Source: Undaria pinnatifida (taxonomy: Eukaryota; Sar; Phaeophyceae; Laminariales; Alariaceae). Taken from it: DNA of 64,000 nucleotides. Shown here piece after piece: positions 24,180-36,400 of the stretch. The notes below the pieces were generated by a model, which saw nothing but the letters and a program-made list of their open reading frames with translations, searched no databases and was not told where the DNA came from. The DNA is taken from NCBI GenBank assembly GCA_012845835.1, contig JABAKD010000003.1:3709171-3773170 (forward strand). The letters run 5' to 3'. Numbering within the stretch: the first letter of the stretch is position 1; every line of letters starts with the position of its first letter. The position numbers and the translations under genes are program-made.

Positions 24180-25000
24180 GGGACGTAAACGTTCCCTGAC
24201 AGTGCGGTCGGACTATGTGATGCCTTTCATCCCGCTGCCCGGGGGGGTGCCACGCTTTTTTTGCGGTCGGTGCATGCAGTTGTGTGTCGTGCCGCTATTC
24301 GGACGGGTGCTAGCTTTTTACTGTTGTGTATTCTGCCTTCATACTGCTTTTCGGGTGGCAACAACCTTCTTCTTTAGCTGGTCTGCGTGTTATACTGCCC
24401 CCTTTTAATGCTGATGTCATGTTGTTGATGTTTGTGCAGCTCGCCTCTATACTGTACTGTGACTATGGCAAATGATTCCCGTTATAATATAGTGGGTATT
24501 GCCGTTATGTGCTATCCTTTCCTGTGCTTCAGGCCTACACTTCGAATAGGTCAAAAGATGCGAACTTCAGTGCGGTTAATGTGGACGTTATGTTCGACCC
24601 GTTACTGTGCTGCCCCCCTACACTGCGACCAGGATAGATGGTGCCCGTTTCAGCGCGGTTGGTATTGACGTTGCTTCCCTAGTGCGGGCGTCGACCGTAT
24701 ACGCTACTGTTGGACTGGGCGATGTCCTTATATTGCGGTCTTGGTGGATGCTACCCTTCTTACTGCTGTTGTCGCGGACGCTCCTTTTATCGTGAATTTC
24801 AAATGAGCGCTGCCCTTTTCAAGGCTGCAAGCATTGACGCTGCCCACCTTTTACTTGGCTAATTGGCATGTGGGTGCAGCCGTCCATACTGCTGCTTGGC
24901 GGAGACGGGTCCCTTTGCCTTGCTGTTTGCAACAGCACCGGTACTCCTACTATTCGTGTTAGGGGCACCGCATCAGTATGTCTACCTCCATCCCGTCCTA
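24180..25000. repeat. degenerate pyrimidine-rich repeat region
   Basis: Loose repeats of TTACTGCTG, GACGCTGCCC and GTGCGGTYGG-type words follow one another without a fixed period. No reading frame stands out. It may be an old minisatellite worn beyond easy recognition. Confidence 0.35.
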
Positions 25001-25086
25001 GAAGCGTCCCCTCCCCCCCCCCCCCACCCCTTCCTCTTGACGAAGCGGGCTACTCGGGCAGTCTTCGGTCGTCCACGCGCCCCAAC

Positions 25087-26160
25087 ATGGATCACCACGA
25101 GGGAGAAAGCGCACGCTCAAGATCTCGTGGCTCGTGACGGAAGAAAACTCCGGAGGAGGAGGGTTTACGTGGTGAGACTTCGGACGACTCCCATGACCAC
25201 CCCCTGAACCTACTGGGAATCAGAACGACGAGTCACCGTCTTGCGCGGAAACGGACGTGGACAAACGTCCACCGGACTCCGATGCCCGTCGACGCCAGCT
25301 CTCGCCAAATACGGTGGAGCTCCACCAGCTGGCCTCTCTGCACTCGACAGAGCGCCACCGCTTGAGCTCTCGGGACCGGGGCACCCATGTCGACCACTCG
25401 GACGTATCATCCGAGGCGGAATGGACCAAGCGGGCGCTCGAAAATCCCAAAGGACGACGTTCCGGCGTATAGAGCTCCTCCGTCTGGTGAAGGGCGACAT
25501 TGAAAGGGCGCAGAGCGCTGATCGGGAGGTGTCCGTGGCGGCAGAGAGGGCGTAACATGACCCGGCTCGGACAGCTGCGATGGCTTCGGCACGTGCTACC
25601 GCGGCCCCCTTGCCTTTGCTGCGCCAGTAGAGGGTCGTCTGCCGGCGCAAACGACCCGGAGGCGACGCCTTTCTCTCAGGCAGTGTCGCGCGCAGGACCT
25701 CGGAGTCGAGCTTGGAGTTCTCCTTCAAGTTGGCGGTGGCGGAAACGGCCTCCGCCCGTCTAGGGTTTGCGAGGAAGGCGTCGCTACACACAGAGCGGAC
25801 GCACGTTTAGTGGAGAGGGCGTGGTCGGGGATGGATAACACTACGTTTACGGGGCACAAACGATGTCGCCCCGACCCTTGCCCTCGTCAACGCCCTTCGG
25901 ATGGCTCACGACGAGGCCCACAACCCCATCTTGTGGTCGACTCCGGAGGAGTAACTGGGAGAACGCCGCCGTGGGAAAAGCGACGCGGCGACAGTCGCGA
26001 TCGCGGGGACCATCACCGCGGGGGTGGTGGCTCCGGCGGTGGCAGCATTGACCAAACTGGGGGTGGCGGCAGCCAAGTTGAGGGTGCTGGCAACAAAGGT
26101 AGAGGTGGTGGCCACCACCGCCCTGGGAATGACAGTGGTGATGGAGACGCAACCTCTTAA
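25087..26160 (+). pseudogene. unrecognised RGG-rich family, copy 1, broken
   Basis: Conserved blocks shared with 62.0-63.1 kb: PGGDAF-SGSV (about 25,645), APTLALV-A (about 25,875), a D-P-LW-TP-E block, and an Arg/Gly-rich tail (DSRDRGDHHRGGGGSGG, about 25,990). Upstream segments (ELHQLASLHSTERHRLSSRD; LLRLVKGDIERAQSADREV) look like helical, charged, gag-like protein. The frame is interrupted a few times, so this copy is dead. It may be a retroelement gag or a host family. RGG tails usually bind RNA, which is family knowledge and not proof here. Confidence 0.45.
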
Positions 26161-29100
26161 CGCTGTTTTAACGGGAAATAACTAAGAAGAGGCGAAAAAT
26201 TATTGGATCAAATAGACACGTTTGACCGTTTTTTTGTCGGTTTGATAGAATATTTTACGGGCCACGTCCTTTAAAGGGACGATAGTTTGTCCTGTTTGTG
26301 ATCCTTACCACTTCTGGTCTTGGTAGAGGCCACCGAAAAGTGACCAGCTTGCATGCCTCACCGGCGAAATGCCATTTTCTGCGACTGACAAGGCATGTAG
26401 CTTGTTGGGTAGTTGCTGTTTGTCTGAGTTTAAGGTTGCCATGGACAAATAATCCCTAAAATAGACAATAATTTAGCGTACATATTATCGTTCTTGGAGT
26501 ATTGAGTTTCGAAAAGTAGTTTTTGGGTCATGCCCTCCAATGGAACCCTGTACATACCCGGTTGGTGTTCTGGCATGTTTCAGGGTAGGTATATTTCCCC
26601 TTAGGACCGAAGAACGTGAATGGCGGGCACAGCACATAGCTTCAAAACATGGGCAGGATGTCGGTCAAGTATTTCTTTATCCAGATACATATCAAACTCA
26701 CGGGCTCACCACCTGTTTGCTTGTCAAAAATCGAGGTTATCTAATTTTTTGCTGCTTTGTGCGGGTTAAGTGATTGCCCGCGTTACACAACACGTATGTA
26801 TCGTACCCTATGACTGTCCAATAGACCGATGAGTGTACGATGCACGACAACATCCGAGTACATCGTCTATTGAATTAGTATACACGCAACAAATTGAGCT
26901 GGGCTTAATCAAACACACCCAATCAAATGCCGCTCATTTCCAACCAGGCACATAAGTCGTACAGAGATAGTCGAAAAACAACAGTCGAGCTATGGCAACA
27001 TAATTACCCCCATGCAACTGCTACGTATCACGTATAAACCATATGTTGTACTCGTACAGACAGAACCGACGTACATTACCGTGTGTTACAGATATGCAAA
27101 ATAAAAAAACATTAGCCTCTTGCGGGACGACGTACGTGTGCAGGCGACACCGAGTCTCGACTTTCGTAACCCCGAGTTCAACTATATAGAAGGTACGGCT
27201 TACGGTGCTTGACAGAACCAAACGGAAGGGTATCCGTCGCTATTGTCCACCATACATGCAAACTCTCGCAAGCACTGTTTACTGATATAAGACCTGTTAC
27301 ATGATGCCCGACAGATCCAACCAAAAGGATACCCGGCCTGCTACTCCACCCTACGTGCCACCGCCAACGTACCGGCAACCATTGTCCGCCAGACGCTACG
27401 AAGATAGGAGAACCAACAAACGGTGACCACTATCGGTGAAGGTGAACAACTACGAAGGTGGTTCAGCTTTGATAACCCCCCCCAGCACTCCATATTCCGA
27501 CACAACAACGTGACCAACGCATGCACTACGTGTTTGCCTTGTGCACGCTTCATTGAAATTCAACCTGGATGCACGATTCACCAGGTTCCTGTTAACCCCG
27601 CAATCAAATTGGCACGAAGTTGCTTGCGCTCCGGGCCGGCGCGCCCCGACGCGAACAACTTCGACCTGCCCGGATAGCCACCTGGTACCTTGTCCCAGCC
27701 TCGGCCTCAGCGGGGCGTTCGTGCTGCACCTGCCGTCCAAGGGTACACCAACAAGTATCTCCCAGACAACACAAATCCATCTATATCCAACAGGTGCACA
27801 GTCTGAATACGCGCGTTTTTTTTCTATGCTCTCTGAAACGTAAAAGAACGCCGCAAACCCAAACAAGTCCTACTGATACAAGACGCAGATACATGTCGTT
27901 GTAATCGTTGGCGGTGACGTTTATACCTACTTTCTGTACCGCTACCGACAGCTCAATCCATAGAAAACAGGCGCCACGTTAAATATGTGTACATACATTT
28001 GTACGGTATTGGCATGTACTTATCTATTCAAGAATGTATTTGTTATAAGCAAGATACACCCCACGCACGGCGGGCATGTGCCGCAGCAAGGATATTGTAC
28101 TGGTACAGAACGACCCAGGTTAAGAAATATTGCATCGTCTTGCGAGGGATAGCTTGTGACGAATGGAGCTAGAAGCCATTTTACCGCCTTCAACACTCCC
28201 GCGCCGAGCAAACATCCACCAACACTACTCGCGCCCATGGACCAATCATCCACCGAACGAACACGATTAAAACGCTCCGGCCATACGTGACATGGATAGT
28301 CCCCCGCTTGCCTCACCCTAAAAACAAATATAGGGCGATTCTTCCAGTTGTACCGCTACGGCTACGGGGTTCCTGCCTTCATAGCTCGTACGGCCTGTCT
28401 CTCTCATATTTCCCAGGTGCCCACACCTTCGGTCACCATGTTGGCTCGATCGATCCCACCCTTCTGGTGCCAGGTGCACCCACAAAACGGGTTTCACCAA
28501 GGTCAGCGCCCTGCGTCATCTCTAAGAATGCTGAACGAATTAGATAATTTAATGCCACTTGCGCCGGTAGGGTATGCCGTCTTTCCTCGCTGTAGAGTCT
28601 TCCGTTTTTCTTTCTCGGGGGCTCTCTCGAAAGTTTGACCGCCCCCCCCCCCACTCCCCCCACCGGTACCTCCGACAGGTTTGAATCAACCACCAACTTC
28701 AACCTCAGCTTTCAATTTCTTACCGATCGCATGATGCACCGTCAACAGATTGGGTCCGGTCTACACCGTGTATTGCCTTGGGCTTACTTCCTCAAGTGCA
28801 ACCACAAGGGCTGCCATTGTTCCCGCCCACTCAATGCCTCCATCGCTCGGCGTTCGCCATCTTTCGCCAACCTCTCAAGGGTTCGACTTTGAACCCACCC
28901 CCTTCCCCTACCCGACGGCTAATATTACAATTGAAACCCATTTCTAACGATTCCAACAATTATCGGTAAGGCGCGCATGCCGCCAGAGAGATCATAGGCG
29001 TGTGCGTACGCCTACGCGGTACTAACACTACCATTCTGCATAAGGCCGCGGATAAAATACAACATGTGTAAAATGAAAACACGAGTAAAACAAACCTATC

Positions 29101-29280
29101 CGGTGGTGTTACAGGATCCACAGCATGATAAATCGATTTGACTAGTTTCCCCAACAACGTTGGACCAAAGCCATACAGGTTACCTGCGCCGAATAAAATC
29201 GCGGAACGTGGACGCTTTGCAAGACCAACGCTTACATGAGACTACGAAGAACCCGCGTGGAACAATCGCGTGGATAACAA
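26161..29280. other. unassigned stretch beyond the epimerase gene
   Basis: No domain or splice pattern is recognised. There is a weak tandem duplication of about 100 bp at 27,205-27,360 (GACAGAWCCAACC, then TATCCG or ATACCCGG, then YCCACCMTACRTGC). Short frames at 26,540-26,773 (+), 27,450-27,866 (-) and 28,617-28,892 (+) lack support. Confidence 0.4.
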
Positions 29281-29620
29281 AGTTCCTGACCTGACCGCCC
29301 GAGAGGCCAATTTTCCTTTGCAGCCCGCAACGTCCGAAAATATCTGCAAACCTTTTTGTTCGGCACTGCCCACAACGCGAGAGGTGTGGCGTGACGTGAT
29401 TCTATAAATATGAACTATCGGCACTCCGCATACAGCGAGAAAAATCTCTCTTTACAGCGCGAGAGGCCGGACAGGATTGACCAGCCGCAATCTGAAAAGC
29501 ACCCTCCACAACGCGAGAAGCTCGAATGGATATACAAGCCGCAATCTAAGCTCTGTTCAGGGCCGTGAGAAGCGTGAAGGATTGCTAATCGCAATTTTCG
29601 AGACACAAGAGCTCCACAGG
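29280..29620. repeat. degenerate tandem repeat, about 50 bp
   Basis: Units of the form ACARCGCGAGARGC, then GGAT, then CCGCAATCT occur at about 29,455, 29,508 and 29,560, with a weaker unit at 29,290. Confidence 0.5.
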
Positions 29621-29949
29621 GGTTTCACAAAACGTTAAATCGAGAAGTGGTGTCTGTGGTCGACTTGACGGCACTGTCGTTGCCCTCACAACGTGACAGG
29701 GCCCATGAGGTCCAACAAGCGGCCATCCAATCGACCTCGACAAGCCGAAAGGTGCGAAACGATCCGGATAGATCGACTGGATCATAGAAGCTAGCAAGTG
29801 CCAAAAGTCCATAGAGGCGGCACCAGCTGGGAACTGTTCCCGACCGGAAGCAACAACTTCCTTCCCATATTGCCACAAGTGCAAAATAACCACAAACCGA
29901 CGAGGGCGAGATGATACAGGGACCGGAATACCTGCGATCGGGGCTGGAT

Positions 29950-30080
29950 CCTTAACTGAATCAACCAACGTCATCCAGGAAGGCGGCTTCTTGGCGTCGC
30001 TGTACATGTTGCTAACCCTGTTGCCATGTGCCCAAAGCTCGTGTCTGAAAACTTTCATGATACGTACCATTACAACCTTT
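29950..30080 (-). pseudogene. decayed copy of exon 11, downstream (D)
   Basis: After TTTTCAG, the reading HELWAHGNRVSNMYSD aligns with HSVDNKVNNNIYPEN of exon 11. It lies 3' of the gene's stop codon. Confidence 0.5.
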
Positions 30081-30179
30081 GCGGGTCGTGAAAGGGGATA
30101 GAATGATTTACTGACCAAATGAACTGCAGCTTCGGATTGATACAGCGCCTCGAAAGAAAGAGCATCCGATTAGGAAGCA

Positions 30180-30270
30180 AAATAAATTGCCCCTGTACGA
30201 GTTCATGTTTGTCGCGTGTTCAAAAGTCGCTTGTGACCTTTCACAAACCGTGCTGTCCATCACCTTCACA
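30180..30270 (-). pseudogene. decayed copy of exon 11, downstream (C)
   Basis: GCGACTTTTGAACAC is identical to exon 11 and the following bases drift. It reads ATFEHATNMNSY. Confidence 0.6.
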
Positions 30271-30335
30271 ATGCGAAAGGTTCGAAAGGATCCGAACGGG
30301 TCGGGAAGGAAGGGTCTCATAGACCGTAGGAGCAA

Positions 30336-30479
30336 TCAGCAGACAGGTTGTGTTCCTGAGCGGAAGCAACTGGGATCGTCGGTGAAGAATGCAAAGTTCT
30401 CCGGGTAGATGTTGTTGTTGACCTTGTTGTCCACGGAGTGTTCAAAAGTCGCGTATGAACCGTTGTAGAAAGCATTCAG
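30336..30479 (-). CDS. epimerase exon 11, terminal
   Basis: The acceptor is AATTAG; 47 codons end at TGA (30,338-30,336). Encodes NAFYNGSYATFEHSVDNKV and the Cys-containing end DDPSCFRSGTQPVC. Family proteins also end in a short Cys-bounded acidic tail. Confidence 0.88.
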   Translation of the reverse strand: MNAFYNGSYATFEHSVDNKVNNNIYPENFAFFTDDPSCFRSGTQPVC

Positions 30480-33400
30480 CTAATTTTCGGAGCGTGCCAT
30501 TTGTAGATTGGCGTTGTGGTTTATCCAGGCCCACAAGCGACACCAGAAAGTAAACGGATACGTACGGCAAGGCGACCGATTCAGAAGGGGACGGAGGGGG
30601 GTTACATGTCAGGTGGCTGACAGGGTAGATGTTGATGTGGTACATGTTATTGAGCTTGCTGCCAACCGAGCTTATCACGGTCGCGTGTGTCCCTTCGTGT
30701 GGAAAGTGTAAGCCTGTTACATAGTTCGCGGGTTTTCATCGTGATCCGCAAGTAACCAAACTCGAATGAAATACGGGACACACCAACAGAAACGTACTGC
30801 CAGGTGGCGGGATCATGGAGGGGAAGGGAGAGTCCATGAGCTGTTGACGATTTACAGACACGACATCTGCAAGTAGGTGTGGAAAATGCTGAGTGCTGGT
30901 ATTACATTTTGAGTTGACGTTGCGATAAACAAACCTGAGCCAAACGCAATTGCGCGGGAAATGCCAAACTCTATCCCAACGAAATTTCAACGGATCAACT
31001 TCGGGAAGCGTACGCGACATGGGTGGGTAAGGCGGGAGTTACGCAGATCCGGCCATTCAACGTTAGAAATGAAACTTTGTGTCTACGGGTTGTTGTAAGG
31101 TAGCGCCCGTTGCATGTTCTATCATGATTGCTGCGGAAAATAAATATTATGCGTCGTCGCAGTATCTGGGGGCTGCAAAGGGGTTCAGTGGCCCTGCCCG
31201 GAAACGTGCGAATGCGCATAGTTCACATTTCACGTCTCCTCCTGGTCAGTGTAGACGTTGCTGTTTTACACTATTTCCAAGTGTTTTGATCCGAAGACGG
31301 AAGCGGAGCTTTGAAAGGGTTCCTGCTGAAAATAGGTTTCTGGTAGTACACTACTAGGTCCAAGATGTTCTCGTTTAGAAAAATAGAATGCACTACGTAC
31401 GTGCAGCTGTGATCTCACCGTGAAACCCGCGATTACAAAGGGGTTATCAACAAACGTACATTAATGAGTTGCTCAAGTCAGGAACCCATACACGTTCTAT
31501 CATTACTGACTGGCTGCTTACCCTGGAAGACTTTGGAATCCTCAAATTCATGTTTCATTCCCCTTACGTGTCGCGTTCAAGTGTCGCTGCTGTACACCAA
31601 ACCCAACTTGTTGGTCACCAAAAGCGAAAGATCGCTGTTATTGAGGGGCCAAGACAAAAAATATATTGCATATATACTGCGAATCAGGTTTTGCATGTAT
31701 CGCACACACACACTATAACAGGAATGAATGGACGTTTCGAAAAGGAAGGGCGCCCTACCCGGAAAACGTTTGAGTCGGCGTAGTTCATCTTCCACGCCTC
31801 TTCCCTCCCCGTGTAGAGGTCGTTGTTGTACACGCTGTTCTCGCTCGGATTGCCGTCTTCGTTCCCCTCTGCCTCTGGCTCATCGTTGCCCCTAACTGTT
31901 GATACAACATGATACGGCATTCGGTGGTAGGGAACGAGTGGTCATGTATGCGGCGGTGAGGGGGTGTCTGGTTCCATGATTGGTGATTGCTCGTTGCTCT
32001 TACAACAAGGGTACGGTATCATGGTGGGTTAAGTTTGAGACCTTGTTTCGCAATGGCTCGTGTCTCCCGACCGGGTGACTCCCTTGTTGTTCCCCTGCGG
32101 TCTTTCGCTTTCGGGCTGCTTGCATTTTACGATGTAAACCCGCGCAGTGGAATGATGAGCTACCGTGCGCCAAACAATCGATACGTGTTTCGGTCAGTCA
32201 TGTACAGAGTCACTGGTGCGAGTTTAACAGTATGCATGTTAGAGTGGTAGCTCAAACCCGCTAGTGAAAATTGGCAGTACTCCCCCAACCGCAGCCTTGG
32301 TCCTTGAAAAAACGTCAGTGCATTCGGTGGTAGGGAGAAAAGGCAGAAGGGAGGGAGGGGGTATTGACACGTTCCGGGTCAAACCACTGTGCACCTATCG
32401 CTTCTGACTTACCGAGATTCCCATTTCTGTTCACAATCCATCGTGAGCGCATTCGAATGGAGCAACGGACGGTCGCTCGGGCTACGTGAAGGGGAGCGCA
32501 CTTTGGCCAAACCTCGTGCCCAACGACGGAACTCTCCTCAACCACAAGATCCTCGTCAGGTGGTTTCGTTTCGGCCAAAACGTTTTTTGTTCTTGCATAC
32601 CTAAGCCTTGCGTCTGCTCGTCGGGTTTCACGTGCGGTTTCACGCTCGATACTTGGGCATGTTCTGTGAAGAAAATATAGAAATTCTTCTCTCTAGGAGC
32701 TCAAGGGAAAAAAGTGCTGCGCCTCCGCCGAATTATGCGTCGAGTCGAGGTTCAACGATCAGGCGGGGGTTGGCGCCCACCTTTGCCCTCGATTGATTTA
32801 CAACCAGAAGGCGTAGGGTGGGAGGCAGGACCGAAGGCGACGGGATTGCGGCACTAAGTTTCGAACAAAATCGCAAAAGCCCGCTTAGTTGCACACTACC
32901 GAGTATGTGCCGTACGCGGGTGTGGCGCGATGTACACATCGCTATATAACACTTGAAAAACATGTAGTCATCGCGTAGCATAACAAACAATCCCATGACG
33001 GCGGAGTACGTTGCACAGCATAGCCGCGCACAAATCTCCACACTCTGGGAAAAATATGTTCAGCCGCAGGCGCAAGAGACTGTCCGCCGCTGAAAACTGA
33101 AACGCTAAGCGAGCGCCCCCTGCCGTATCCTTGATGAAAGGGGCGGTTCCATGTGGATTGTGTCTACGCCTCCAGTAAGGGGATATGCTCAGTCGCCATT
33201 TATCGTATTTCGCTGTATATTAGCGGTAAGGCCATGGAGGCAATGCAGGCGGCTGTCGGAGGCTGTATAACGCATGACCAAACACAACCCATTATATTTT
33301 GTGCGTAAAACATAACCTTCGTCTTGTCGTTTAGTGCGCAACCCTCCTGCTTGAATCGCGCCGATACTTGTAACATGTTTTTTCGTTAAACGATTGCTAG

Positions 33401-36400
33401 CCACTTGCTTATTTCGAAAAACGAATTTCAACAAGGATTCAGAGTGATTTCCCCCTAAACGCCTCTATTAATAGGCGGAGAAACAATCGAGCATGAACCA
33501 CTCACCCACACAGATATGCCACACTGCACGTTTTCCCAAAAATTGTAAGTTTTTGCCCAACAAATACTACGCGTACTTACGTGACCCATGCTACGACAGA
33601 GGGGTGCACCATTTTCTTTCTGAGGTTCCTCCATAAGGCGGCTTAAGAAGCCTTTCCCATAAAGTTATTAAGAGAAAAAAATAAAACGCCTACCGGATGA
33701 AAACTCTCATGGCGTATCATATAGGTATAGTATAGGTGCACGACGAAAATCATCATGAAAAAAAACAATGCTTTTTTTTTCCCGACAATTTTGGGTCAAG
33801 GAGCCCCGTCATTTCAGAAACAATATTGGCACATACATAGCAAATAGTGCTACCTGTATCGTAGCACGCGTCACGTCGCATACTGGACATTCTCGTTCAG
33901 CGATCTCATCCGGGTACGTCATACTCAGCGATCTGGCTGAGCGTTCTTACACTCACACACGTACATGCCGTGTTCTGAAATCTGGTTGGGCACTACCACA
34001 TGATGAGCATGTATGTTATTTTTGTGGATGTTATGTCACGTAGGGAGCGTTCTTGTTGAGCAAAGTCACACGCGTAAAAGTCAAGTCAGCATTCTCGTTG
34101 AGGACTCACACATGTAAAAGCCGTATCCCGCGTCCTCGCCAGCGCCCGTTCGGATGGTGTTACCCCACACCCTGTTCCTGTTCGCGCCGTTGCTCCAACG
34201 AATACCGTCTGACCAACACCAAAAGGTAACCAACAATGCGGAAGGGTTAACGCGCGAGACCAGGGGGCATAATCGCTGAGAAATACACGAAGAAAGTTGC
34301 TTCAATAAATATTGTCCGATCAACACATACGGAAACGTACAGATATAACCATCCGCATGCACGGGCAAGGGGTCGTCGGACAATCCCCTGAACACGAAAA
34401 GAAACTACAGCAGCATCACCTGAACAGCCGCAGGGAACGAACGCATATCGGCTGCCTTGCATGCGGGAAGAATTTACTTTCGAGTTAGTGTGGCCTTGTG
34501 TAACAGCGCGTTATGTATCGTGGTTTTGTTCCTCCCACGGCCCGCACGCGTTTAGTCACAACGTGCTACATATCCCTCTATCGCACGCGCAGCAAGCGTC
34601 AAATGTCGCAGACATATATCAAACTTTAGGCGGATGCTGCCTCGAGAGTATTCGTTCTTCATGGCGTGAAGAACTGCCGCTCGAGCTCAACTTGAAAGTA
34701 TGTTGTACACGCGAGGGGTGTGATGCACTGCCATGGTGTTTACCGCCCACGAAAACTTGTTTATACCGGTACGATTTGCTATGAACAACATGTACTTATT
34801 GTCATCGAAAGCGACTCTATTTAAGGTATAAAGGAGGTTAAAGGAGGTTAAAGGAGGTTATAGGAGGTTATAGGAGGTTATTGCCCCTAAAATTATGTTT
34901 GAACTGTGCTGACGTCTCAGCTGTTGTCCTCAATTAGCAACAAGGGTTGTCCCCGAACAGTCGCTTTTACGCGTTCATCGCAACAGTTGCCCTGGCAGAT
35001 GAGATTAATTCATACCAAGTACTAATAATATTAATATCATTGTTATGCATGGAAGCGTTTATACATTTTACTGACATATCAGCTCTTGTCTTACTAAGAA
35101 ACTCTTCTTACGTTCTCAACGTATGGAACGTACGGGGCGGATCACGATGTAGATTATCTACATTCAACATCCAAACTCGACAAAGAGAAGCGCAGGATCC
35201 GTGTTGTGCATCTCTACCCCACGATTAAGTTGCTAGGTCATTCAGATCGGACCACCTGTACTATCTGCATTTTTGGTGGAAGCTCGTGAAAGCTTCCATG
35301 GAAGCTTCCACAACTTACACGGCATCCCTTCCATGGAAGCTTTCATGGAAGCAATGGAAGCTTGCACGAAAGCTTCTACAGAAGCAAGTTCCACGGAAGC
35401 TTCCATGGAAGCAACTTCCACGGAAGCTTCCACGAAAGCAACTTCTACGGAAGCTCCCCTGAAAGCTTCCACGAAATGAACTTCCACGGAAGCAACTTCT
35501 ACGGAAGCTCCCCTGAAAGCTTCCACGAAAGCAACTTCCACGGAAGATTCCACGGAAGCTTCCACGGAAGCAATGTCCACAGAAACAACTTCGACGGAAC
35601 CTTTCATGAACGCTTTCACGGAATTTTCCACGGAAACAAACTAACCCTAACCCTCTCCGTAACCCTAACCCTAAGTTTCCATGGAAGTGAATTCCATGGA
35701 AACTTCGATAACTTCCGGGAAATCTTCGGTTACTTCCATGGAAGCTTTTGTGGAAGCTTTCGTGGAAACTCCCGTGGGATTTACCTCCACCGAAGCTTTC
35801 ATATCTTCCATGTCTTCCATGGAAGCTTCCACGGAAGCTTACGGAAGCTCCCATGAAAGCTTCCGTGGAACTTTCATCCGAAAAGCTTTCATATCTTCCA
35901 TATCTTCCATAACTTCCGCGAAAATTTCCATTTCTTGCATGAAAGCTTCCATGGACGATTTCGTGGAAGCTACATCCATGGAACCTTTCGTGGAAGCTTC
36001 GTGGAAGCTCCCCTGAAACGTACGTCCGTGGAAGCTTTCATATCTTCCATGGAAGCTTCCATAACGTCCACGAAAGCTTCCATTACTTCCATGCAAGCCT
36101 CCATGGAGGCTTTCGAGGCAATTACTTTCATGGAAGCTTTCGTGGAAGCTTTCGTGGAAACTTCCGTGGAAGTTACTTCTGTGGAAGTATTCATTCCGTG
36201 AAATATTCCGTGGAAGTTACTTCCGTGGAAACTTCCATAACTTTCGCAAAATCTTCCTTTACTTCCATGAAAGCTTTCACGGAAGCTTTCGTGGTAGTTA
36301 CTTCCATGGAAGCTTTCGTGGAAGCTTTTGTAGAAGCTCCCGTGGAAGTTACATCTGTGGAAGCTTTCATATCTTCCATATCTTCCATTGAAGCTACCAC

